This document shows, piece by piece, positions 40,501 through 52,500 of a stretch of 64,000 nt of DNA (positions within the stretch are counted from its first letter, which is position 1; each line of letters opens with the position of its first letter). The DNA comes from Crossaster papposus (lineage: Eukaryota > Echinodermata > Asteroidea > Velatida > Solasteridae), in assembly GCA_037893245.1 (NCBI GenBank), contig JBAIAA010000028.1, positions 1,674,001-1,738,000 of the forward strand, read 5' to 3'. A model generated the notes under the pieces. The model was not told where the DNA came from and did not search any database. It saw only the letters and a program-made list of their open reading frames with translations. The translations under genes and the position numbers were made by a program.

Positions 40501-43500
40501 TGTTTTCTGGGCTAAATATCACAATGTTATTATTGTTCATATGATTTTTCATAAGGTTTTAATATGATAACTGTGCCAGTAAGCAACTTGGTGAATTTGA
40601 AGCTCACCAATACTGACTACTTGATGATATCTGGAGACAGTGTAATGTGCGCACATTTATAGGGTCACAAAGTTGTCATTTTGGATAATTACTGTGTTCT
40701 CATAATTATTCAGTCACTTAATGCTTTAGCAAATGTTATTGAAGTAAGGATATTTAAGTAGAATCACCAAAATAAACTTTTCAAAAAATAAAAATAAAAT
40801 ATATACCCAAATATGGGAATAAACATATTACACAGCAGGGATTAACGATTTATGCAAATTAGACATATTTCCACCACTTGGATTTTTGTAGATTTTTAGT
40901 ATGTAAGTCTAGGAACCTTATAGAAGTGCACTGTGGTGAAAAACAATTTGTTGCAATTTGTTTGAGGTCAAAACTTATTTTTCCTGGACTATTCCTAAAT
41001 CCTGCAAAATCATACAAAACCTACTGGATTCGGAATAAATTAGGGAGTATTAAGGTTGCGATTAAATCTTATTTGCCTTTCAGGTTGAATGTGACGATAG
41101 AATGCTGTAGGAGGTCACGTATGGATGAGAAGATGCTGGACTGGGCCTTCAACCTCACCAAGAAAAACATGCAAACGCTGTAAGTGCATAGATTAGGTTC
41201 CAGACTTATCCGTAAAGCAAATCCTTAGTCACAAAAAGAATATCGAACATTTGCAATCATAAAAAAAATATAAAAAATACCAAATTATAAAATATCTTTA
41301 ACCCTAACTCCCTCACGGCTTTTACTAGAAAGTATCCTGAATCCGCCACAGTCCACCAATTTTGGTTTGCAAAACTGCTGGTGTCCTGAGTCCATCAGAC
41401 TCCACCAGTATGCATTCTGGAGATATCCTGAGTCCATTATAATCCACCAGCAAAAGTTTGATGGACTGTGACGGATTCAGGATACCTAGGTGGCATACAA
41501 AAAATTGCTGTGCGTTTCTCCATAGAGTCCATCACAGTCCATCACCTAAATTTCTGTATCCTGAATCCATCAAACTCCTGCAGTAACGCTAGGCTTAAAA
41601 TCCTCAATCCATCACACTCCTCCAGTTGTTCAATATGGAGGTATCCTGAATCCGCTAAAATCCTCCAAAACAGGAAATGGATTTTGATGGACTCGGGGTG
41701 GTTAGGGTTAATACTGGACTGTTGGTGAATCCCAGACAGTCTATTGCATCCTGTAAAATTATGATACCTGGTGTGCCGTCATTTTCAAGAAAAGTGGTAT
41801 TTTTATATCACTTTCCAATGGTGGTCGGCCGACCAGCTTTGGTTAAAACTGGCTTCTTTCAAATACTACCCCCAATTTACCATATTTATTTAGTACGCAT
41901 TTTGTTAGCAATCAATAAAAACGAATACAAGCCAACTAGACTGGTTTCCTGACCATACAATTCCCTAACTTCAAGAAGATGATTGTTTTTCTTGGTTTTT
42001 TCATCATCTACGAACACAAACCTTCAAACAAGTTGGTGTAATAATATTTGCTATACAATATTAACCCCCCAAATCCATCCATTTCTAAAAATCACAGCAA
42101 AAGCAAAAGATGCACGTTTCCTTTAAGAAGATAGGTAAGGAGCTAATGTAATCCACGTGTTGTTTTTATGCCTTAGATACGAGGAAAGCAAGAGTGGCTG
42201 GAGACCTAGAGATAAAAGAGACGAGATGACAGACGACCGGGCGTGGTACCTAATCGCCAGGAAAACTGATGATACGCCCGTTGGCTTGATTCACTTTCGT
42301 TTTGACATGGACTTTGACGATGAGGTTGTGTATTGGTGAGTGTTTAGCATGTTGTATGTGTAGGAGTGCTGTTATAAATGCTTAGCAGCAGTTTGGGCAT
42401 TGGGTCAATCTTAACCTTTTGATGCCGGTTTGACATGGACTTTGACGATGAGGTTGTGTATTGGTGAGTGTTTAGCATGTTGTATGTGTAGGAGTGGTGC
42501 GAAATACCGTACCCTCTGGAGACATGAACACAATGTGTACAATGGAGACAAAACGTCTCCGGAGGGTAAATTTCTATAGATGAATAGGTCTCCATTGGGA
42601 ATTTCACGAATTAGATTTTTGGATTTTACTTAAATTACTCAAAAACTAGGATTAGGATGTGGGTTAGTGTTTGGGTTAGGGTATAATATAGGGTATATTG
42701 GGTTGAAATTTCAACCCAGGACAAAAATTATGGTTAAAATGGGAGCATTTTGAAAAACGTGCTCGACTTTCTAACCATTTTGTACACGAGAACAAAGCCA
42801 TGTCTCCACAGTGATACAAAAATGCGAATTGATGCTGTTATAAATGCTTAGCAGCAGTTTGGGCATTGAGTCAATCTTAACCTCTTGATGCCGGTTTGAA
42901 ATGGACTTTGACGATGAGGTTGTGTAAACAGGCCTGGAATTACAAATTTTTTAGGGCAAGGCCACTTTGGCCTTGGAGTATTCAAAATTTGGGAGGGCAC
43001 CAAGGCCAGTAGAAAGGGCACCAAGGCCAAAATTTGAAAATAAAAAAGAAGTCCAATTTCTTGCATTTGGCAGCAGAGTGTTCTAGTTCACCTTTAACAG
43101 TCCGCTTCAAAACTCTCTTTTCGCGGCATTGTTACTCTATTAAATTCTTGTAGTTTAATCCGAAAAGTTTTGGACGGTGACGGGATTCATTCACTAAAAA
43201 CGTTTTTCTAGTCATGCGGTGCAACAATTCCACCAGAAGAGGGTGTTCAAACAACAGAGAGCGCCCTCTGTTGGTCAATGTTTTTTATTTTAGACTGGTC
43301 CCTTGTTTAAAGACGTCGGGTGTTCGTGTACAACGGGTGCCGAGAGAGTCGCGAATGCGTTGAACGTAAACAATTTACGCTAGTGCAACTTCCTTTGACT
43401 CGTTCGAGCGGATTGCGCTGGATATACATTAAAACACGTCACAAGCACAAGATGCATCGTAGGCTGAAAACTAACACAAGTAAATATTTAACTTTCATAA

Positions 43501-46500
43501 AAAGGGCACGACGGCCAACAGGGGTAAAGGGCACGACATTATGGCCGTGAAAAGGGTATTTTTTCGAGGGGCACCACGGCCAGTTGCAAGGGCATCGACG
43601 GCACTGGCCGTCGTGGCCGCCGTGTAATTCGAGGCCTGGGTGGGTGTTTAGCATGTTGTATGTGTAGGAGTGCTGTTATAAATGCTTAGCAGCAGTTTGG
43701 GCATTGGGTCAATCTTAACCCCTTGATGCCGGTTTGAAATGGACTTTGATGATGAGGTTGTGTATTGGTGAATGTTTAGTATGTTGTATGTGTAGTATGT
43801 TGTATGTGTAGGATTGCTGTTATAAATGCTTAGCAGCAGTTTGGGCATTGGGTCAATCTTAACCTCTTGATGCCGGTTTGAAATGGACTTTGACGATGAG
43901 GTTGTGTATTGGTGGGTGTTTAGCATGTTGTATGTGTAGGAGTGCTGTTATAAATGCTTAGCAGCAGTTTGGGCATTGGGTTCATCTTAACCTCTTGATG
44001 CCGGTTTGACATGGACTTTGACGATGAGGTTGTGTATTGGTGGGTGTTTAGCATGTTGTATGTGTAGGAGTGCTGTTATAAATGCTTAGCAGCAGTTTGG
44101 GCATTGGGTCAATCTTAACCTCTTGTTGCCGGTATGACATGGACTTTGACGATGAGGTTGTGTATTGGTGAGTGTTTAGCATGTTGTATGTGTAGGAGTG
44201 CTGTTATAAATGCTTAGCAGCAGTTTGGGCATTGGGTCAATCTTAACCTCTTGATGCCGGTTTGAAATGGGCTTTGACGATGAGGTTGTGTATTGGTGAG
44301 TGTTTAGCATGTTGTATGTGTAGGAGTGCTGTTATAAATGCTTAGCAGCAGTTTGGGCATTGGGTCAATCTTAACCCCTTGATGCCGGTATGACATGGAC
44401 TTTGACGATGAGGTTGTGTATTGGTGAGTGTTTAGCATGTTGTATGTGTAGGAGTGCTGTTATAAATGCTTAGCAGCAGTTTGGGCATTGGGTCAATCTT
44501 AACCTCTTGATGCCGGTTTGAAATGGGCTTTGACGATGAGGTTGTGTATTGGTGAGTGTTTAGCATGTTGTATGTGTAGGAGTGCTGTTATAAATGCTTA
44601 GCAGCAGTTTGGGCATTGGGTCAATCTTAACCCCTTGATGCCGGTATGACATGGACTTTGACGATGAGGTTGTGTATTGGTGGGTGTTTAGCATGTTGTA
44701 TGTGTAGGAGTGCTGTTATAAATGCTTGGCAGCAGTTTGGGCATTTGGTCAATCTTAACCCCTTGATGCCGGTTTGACATGGACTTTGACGATGAGGTTG
44801 TGTATTGGTGAGTGTTTAGCATGTTGTATGTGTAGGAGTGCTGTTATAAATGCTTGGCAGCAGTTTGGGCATTTGGTCAATCTTAACCCCTTGATGCCGG
44901 TTTGACATGGACTTTGACGATGAGGTTGTGTATTGGTGAGTGTTTAGCATGTTGTATGTGTAGGAGTGCTGTTATAAATGCTTGGCAGCAGTTTGGGCAT
45001 TGGGTCAATCTTAACCCCTTGATGCTGGTTTGACATGGACTTTGATGATGAGGTTGTGTATTGGTGAGTGTTTAGCATGTTGTATGTGTAGGAGTGCTGT
45101 TATAAATGCTTGGCAGCAGTTTGGGCATTTGGTCAATCTTAACCCCTTGATGCCGGTTTGACATGGACTTTGACGATGAGGTTGTGTATTGGTGAGTGTT
45201 TAGCATGTTGTATGTGTAGGAGTGCTGTTATAAATGCTTAGCAGCAGTTTGGGCATTGGGTCCATCTTAACCTCTTGTTGCCGGTATTAATTCCTCACTG
45301 CATCGGATTATATGCATGATGACTGCACAGCAGCCGTTGTCTAGCAGCTACACTGCACAATGAACCCGAGCATACACCCGTCACACAGGCCATGTTTTAT
45401 GGGGTAGCACAGCTGACATCTCTTTAAAATAGTTGTAATTTGGGTTCTGTTTGGTACCTAACTTTGGAATGTAATCTTTCTGAGGTTCAGGCTGAGCATG
45501 GTAGTTTAATAATGTGCATACAGAGGAGAACGTCCCATTTATCAAAATTAGTAGAGATTTTTCTGACGATGACTCTTTTATGTCCATGCAGTTACGAGAT
45601 TCAGCTAGTTGAGTCGGTCCGAAGGAAAGGTCTTGGCAAGTTCTTCATGCAAATTCTTTCTCTTCTAGCTCACAAGTAAGTTGTTTCATTATTACCTCCG
45701 CCAGGAGGTTATGCTTTTGCCGGTGTTTATTTGTTTGTTTATTGGGGTGTTTGTTTGTTTGTTTGTTAGCAGAATTACGGAAAAATTACCTAAGGGATTT
45801 TAACGAAATTTGGTGAGTAGATAACTTATTTGTCAAGGATGATTCCATTACATTTTCAGATTGATCTAGATCCAGATCAGGAATCTGGATCACTTTGAAT
45901 GATTTTTGTTAATGTTAAGCGTTGTACAAATCACGGTAAGTAAAAGCACCACTAAGCGGTGAAACGCCATTTTCTCCGGTTAAAGCACATTATTTTGCGG
46001 TTGTGGCAGAGGTCTGCGCTCTGTCGAGTGCCCTTTTTCCAGTTATTGAACGTGAACGTGACCTCCAAAAAGTCACAAAGCTAATTTTTAATGATGGCTG
46101 AATCTACACTAGGCTAGGTGCTTTTTTCCCCTGGAGATAATGAGTTCTTTGTGCATGGCTTTTTCATGACCATGAGTCAAATAGCTGTGCCGAATATGCC
46201 AATTATTTGAATATCCGACTGGAATAAGGCATTGCATTACCACAGGTACTGGTATGCATCCAAGATGTTATACAAATATCGCATGGTTTGAGGGGAAGTA
46301 GTGGGAATTACTGGTCCCGTGGTGTAGGTCAGCTCGACTACCTCCAGACGCGAAGCGGAGGAAGGTAGTCCAGCTGACCTACACCGAGGGACCAGTAATT
46401 CCCACCGTTTTCCAGAAATAAACCATGCTGTATTTGTTTTACTACACCTCATAGATATTCACTGCCTTGTTGATAAAGGCCGTCGTAGATTTTGCATCTT

Positions 46501-49500
46501 TATTCAGCGCAGGATATTTAAGTACTTTGTCAGTTAAAGACGGAAATCTAGTAACGCAGACTGGTTCCTTAAAACCCTAACTCTCCAGGGTATTTCGGCT
46601 AGAAACCCTGCCAGACGCAACAGATTGCATACTTTGTCACATTGATTTGTGTGCAGACTCCAGCAAGGTCAAGCAGTCACCACATATGCACTGTGCTGAA
46701 TTTGGCAGGGTTAGGGTAGATTACATGCCACAGACTACATGTCTACGAGGTGGGTTCCAGAGGGATTTGTTGGTGCTACCAAAAAAGAATACCACATGGC
46801 AGCGAGCTGAATACTCACCGGAATGATGTCACCTGGCAGCGTATCACCGGACACGCGGCGGAATTGGCCAATGACGCGCTCTAATTTGCTCATGACTATT
46901 TATGAGGTGTAGTAACAATGAATACTGCCCATAGTTGATGATAAAACCAATATTCAATGGTCATGACTTTGTAGTTTGTTTATAACATCCCTTTGGTTTG
47001 GGGTTACCTTTTTTGAGACATCATATATAAAGCTCATTGTTTTTAATACAAATCTTGATCAGTTTAATTGCCGATCGATGAGCACAACCAGTGCAATATC
47101 AAATGTGCACACACAAATAGTCTGGCACATATTGAACTTGTGCAGAATGTTTCAAATAATCAAATATTAAATTATTCGCAAAAAATGTGCCTGTAGCGAC
47201 TAGCCGTAATGAGTCATAATTTTAATAAAGAGATTGAATCCAATAAACGTATTGGTAGGATACACTTTTTGCAGATATTGAAACAAAATTACTACCGAAT
47301 TATTAAGAAATATCTTACTTATTTGAAAGTAAATAATGATTGTAGGCATCCAGCAAAACAATTGTGCTAGATATCCTGTAATTGTTCTATAAATTGTTAT
47401 TGCCGTAAAATCAAATAACAACATAAGAACCACTGCCCATCACCAGTTGAAAACAAAGGTCGCTTTTCTTGCTTTTCTCGGCATCCATGAATGTAAAACA
47501 GGTCAGTTAAACGATATTTACTATAAAATACAACCCTCAAATCCACCTATTCATGATAATTCAAGTAATTACCAATGGGGTATCATACCTTTAATTTCTA
47601 TATGTTTCACGTCTTAACCAAATATCGATATTTATTTGACAGGACGCATATGAAGAAAGTTATGCTAACTGTATTCAAGAAGAACGTCACTGCTTTAGAC
47701 TTTTTTACGAATACACTTAAGTAAGTATTGACCGTCCTAAGCTTAACAGTTTTGAGTTTGGGATGAAAAGAAAATACCAAAGATTCAGCCTCTGGGAAAG
47801 TGACTTTGAACTTGTACATTGTAACTTGTGGAGTGTCGTGGCCGGGCGGTTAAAAACCCGGTTTTCTGTTCCGCAGAGCGGGAGTTCGAGTCCCGGTGTC
47901 CTTAAGCAAGGCAATTAAACCACTATTGCTTCATCCTTCGGATGGGACGTAAAGCTGGAGGTCCCGTGTGTTGTGTAATGTACGTAAAAAAGAACCCAGT
48001 AACACTCATCGCTAAGAGGAGGGGCTTTGCCCCGGTGTTTCTGGCAGCGCCTCGGAATAGGCAACTAGATTGATTGGCGCTTTACAAATGCAAATAGAAT
48101 TGGTTTAGAACTACACATAGAGCTATATCAAATGACGAGTGCTAACTCCTCATTCGTACGCGTGGAGATTAGTGCTGGGCAGGTAACTCGAGTACTTGCC
48201 TACTCGTGATCAGTTATTGCTACTCATAGCACTACTTGCAGTTTTTTAACTATTCGATTACTCGTGTGAGCTCGAGTAGCAATAAATACTCGCAAGTAGT
48301 GATTGTTAGCAAGCGATGATTGTTGACAAGTACCGATTAAGTTGTGGCCGTATGATAGAACAACGCGTAAATACATTCCTTACAATTGCACGCCTACAAT
48401 GACACGTCTTATTCCCAACTAAATAAGGTTTAATGAACTAAATCCTTTGAGTGAGCCGACACGAAATGTAGCAAAATTTGCCGACTGCAGATGTCCCCAG
48501 CCTGCAATCTGCCAAGTAACAAAAAACGTCTAGAGTTTAATACATCTACTGTGTATTTGTGACCCACTCCACAATAATGGGTATTATGTCACAAAATAGT
48601 GAAATTGAGTTATATACATGGTTGGAAATCCCACAGCCTAAGCTTCTAGTTGGTATATAATAGAGCTCCATAGCTACTTCCGTTCTGGAAATATGACATG
48701 TTTGCTTTTGATTACTTCCTATTGGAGTTCAAATTACACTACTGAGAAAACAGGCTTTAAAAAAGCCGGTTTTGTTATAGAACAACAGAACGATGAACAC
48801 AAAATGGGTGCGTTTTCCACTTTAATCATCAAAATCAACATTTCTTTGAATGAAACCTGAAAATATTGGTATTATAGATGTCATTAATGGCAAAAAATGT
48901 AAATCTCATTTTGATGAAATGTTTACCCTCTCAACTTTGAGCGGGCCATTACATGATAATGCACAGCGCGACTTAATACCCTTTTTTGTAGAGCCGGTCA
49001 CATTTATGAATTAATTGAAATGCCTAGGAGGGTTTGTTACTTCTGAAGTTTCTTCAATTGTAGCTTCACCCACTCGTGCCACGTCAGGTCCCTCCAGCCA
49101 GTACGTTTCTCGGTGTCAGTGCGTTTTTTCATGGAGCTGGTTATACTGCAACACGGTCGAACTCTACTACTATACTAATGACAATTGCAATAGTTTTACA
49201 ATATGGTAATGATTTTTATTGATTTTCAATTCTACCATGGAGGAATCAAAACACATTCTGAATTGGAACTTGAGCAATAAAGGAAACCAAATTGCTGCAG
49301 AAGTCGCTGCGAAATTACCGTTTATGCCGTTATGCTTTAAATTTAAAAAAATGGTGATAAACAAGTCTGTGATCGTCATTTTGCACCTTGTAAAAATTGT
49401 GAAAACTACTCGCGAGTACTCGATTACTCGCGAGTAATGTCTTTCGCGAGTACTCGAGTGGGGAAAACCACTACTTGCCCAGCACTAGTGGAGATACTTT

Positions 49501-52500
49501 AAATGTTTTTGTAGAACCTAAACAAATAGATGGATTGAATTTTGAAAGTGTACTCTAAATGCAATGCGTATGTTCTACTTGCGCATTGCATTTAGAATAC
49601 ACATTTCCAAAATTCAATCCATCTATTTTTAACAACTTTCCTCGTCATGACGGTTAAAAAAACGTCACGGCAAAATCATCTGCAGCGGATACGCGCACGT
49701 ATTAAAACAAAAATTAAAAACGCTTATTTGCTGTTCAAGCGATTCAGTTTTGGGCGCATCGGCTTCGGTAACGCACTGTATAGAATACAAACACAGATAT
49801 GCAAATAGTCGTACAAAAGCCGTACAAAATGTTACAATCCTTCTTTATCAACACAAATTGTTTGCAGTTGCTCAATATCAGAGGGCAATGACCATCCATT
49901 GTAAGGTTGGGGCATTACACTTTTGCTGATGCAGACGGAAAAAACATCTGTGCCCTAATGACTTAAACAAAACTAGCTACAAAGCCTCTCAAGCTAATCC
50001 ATCCAAGACCGATTCTTGACTTGTTAGAGTGCGTCCTATTTCCCTTGATAATTCTCGTTGAAAGATCAGCACAGCTTGGAAATTATGCGATAATTCTTGA
50101 CTATTATCTGACAGCGCCCCTAGAGTTTTGAAGCATTGGCTCGGAGGACGGTGCCTCAAATCTCTTGAGTCCAGATGTCATTAGAAAAAACTCAATGCAT
50201 GGGCAGCCTAAGTCGGATTTATTTCTTCAAGTCAACAAACTGTCTGTCTATTGTCTGTTTGTTTCTGTCATAGCCACTGTTATTAACCCTTTAAACTCAG
50301 GCCTGTTTTCGAAGAATTTGTACCTGTTGCTAGTTTGTATATATACAAATATCATTTACAGTGTACAAATCCCACATAATTATGTAATTTATGCAAAAGA
50401 CGCGTAGACACGTCGAGAGTGAGACAGTGGCAGCAGCGATGGTGGGTAAAAATGCATTAAAATCCTTTGTAAATAAGTAAATTTATTAAATAAACTCGCA
50501 GACTGTGCGATCAGTATCTATCTTTGTAAAAAATGGCAGGACTACGGTTTTAGGAGAGATTTAGGAAAACATTGTTGGGCGAAAACGATATTTTTGTTTC
50601 CACATGAATTCCAGCGGGATTTTTTTATATTGTGGTCCTATCCGTCATTTTATCTGAAAGAAAAACTGGGATATTTTGAAAGAACAGTAGATTTATAGAA
50701 TCAGTTGGTCTAGGATACCCTTACAATATGATTGAATTCCACAATACAGGTATTTTCAGACCAATTTTGTACCCGTTCCATGAAGACTGTCCCGTTGACT
50801 TGCACGTCAAACAGTTCATGGTGGTAATTTGTGTACACATTCGTACACAACATATTGTGTAATGAACTATTTGACGTGCATAAATATGAATTATTTTGGG
50901 GAATATTTGGACCCCCAGGAGCTTTTAAGGGACTTATAAGTCAGAGTGCAAAGGGTTAAAGCCCGCTGAGTGCACTCAACCAGTTCGCGCCGGGATTATT
51001 TTAACAACGCCGAGCCGACGGCCGGGATTATTTTTAACGAAACACGATCCGAAGCGTGTGCCGGGAAGCACACCCACGCATTTCCGGCCTTGCGCGCTGC
51101 TGACATACATTTCCGAACTTGAACTTGGCGTGTTTATGCGTCATCCGTTTTGAATTTTGGGAAATGTGTGCGTTTATATACGTCATCCGGCGCGAACTGG
51201 TTAAGAACTACAATGTTTGTGCCGAGGAAAAGGTCATTAGAGGCTATTTGCTCGCCACATAGCTCACTGTGTGCGGTGTGAACTTTTGCCTGAGTTTTCT
51301 GCTTCGCGAGACCATGAGACAAAAATCTGTCATGTTTGATTTCTTTCACATCGCGAGGCCAAAAACTCGCGTGTTTGGTGAACTTGAGCTACGTGTTAAG
51401 CAAAAAAGAAAATTAACAAGCCAATGAACGTACTCTTATTCTGGTCACGTGATTTCAAAAGGATTTGTTTTAGCTCGGAACATACCTCATCAGGTTTAGC
51501 CTCTGCATGTAGCTCTCGTGTGCAGCAGGCTTTAAGCTGTAGGGGGGTGGGGGGGGGGGGGGGGGTTCACATTTCTGGATCTGACTTAGTATTTTCTATC
51601 TATTCAAATTATTATTATTTTTTTTTACTGTCAGTACGTTATGAAATACTTGTAAGTATAAACAATATGAAATGAGACATTAAATAAGAAAATATGAATT
51701 GATGAACATAAAGTATCAAATAATTGTAAAAAAAATTAACAAAAGTAAAATACAACCATGCAGCTATTGTCGTGTTCCAGGAAGAAGGTTGTTAGGGTAA
51801 AAGAATGGTTCAAAAGGCAAACAAATTGTGTTTTTTGTGTCATTCAAGCATGTGAGACTTCCGCGTTTCTGCGGTTTTCCGTGTCTTTAATTTGCCAACT
51901 CTTTTTTTTCGTGACTTTGCGTTTTTTGTTTTTCCTAACATCATCGCATGTTTGACATGCAGTTTAGTCAATTTGAAAAAAAAAAAAATTGCTATCTTTA
52001 TACTCAATTATCATTGCCCACTCTACGCATAGAGCTATATGTAGAGCACATCTAATGGCCTCACAGTGTACTGATCATTGATGTTAACATGTAATACAAA
52101 TGTTACCAAACATGCTCAAAGTGCGTTCACCTCCCTACCTCAGTGGGACGTTAATGCACTTGGAGCCAAGTTTATTCCCAAATAAATGTCCTTAGGATTT
52201 GAGATGCTGCTTTAGCTTACGTTAAAGACCAATAGAATTTCTGGCAAAAGGATAATTATAAAAATGCACAGTATTATTAGAATTATCAACAAATTTCACA
52301 AATTTCAGCCTCGTCTGATTTTTTTTAAATACAAAAATGAAATTTCTTTTATCTCCAAAAGGAATTTGTGTGTGCCATTTTTGTGTAGCACAAGGCGAAA
52401 TGTCGTCCTACTTGTGTGCAAGATATGTCAAATGTTGTCGAGATTGCCAAATGTTTTCTCTGTTTGTTTTGCATAATATAAGCAGCTTTCATACTCCTGG

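Larger units (their letters stand above)
42299..45290 (+). repeat. Tandem array, 128-bp unit derived from NAA40 exon 5 and its donor
   Basis: Each unit carries TTTGACATGGACTTTGACGA, TGAGGTTGTGTATTG, a GTGAGT/GTGGGT donor, and about 85 bp of intron (TTTAGCATGTTGTATGTGTA ... CTTAACCCCTTGATGCCGG). The period is exactly 128 bp across successive units from about 44046 to 44558. Around 14 copies follow the true exon end. Two are interrupted: by ~335 bp at about 42497-42832 and by a transposon at 42929-43638. Confidence 0.95.

Noticed and set aside
43648-43926. Minus-strand ORF with repeated NTHQYTTSSSKS text
   Set aside because: It is an antisense reading of the 128-bp array derived from NAA40 exon 5.
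42299-45290. Array of alternative coding exons
   Set aside because: Units lack an AG acceptor before the exon-like part and read into stops, so they are not cassette exons.
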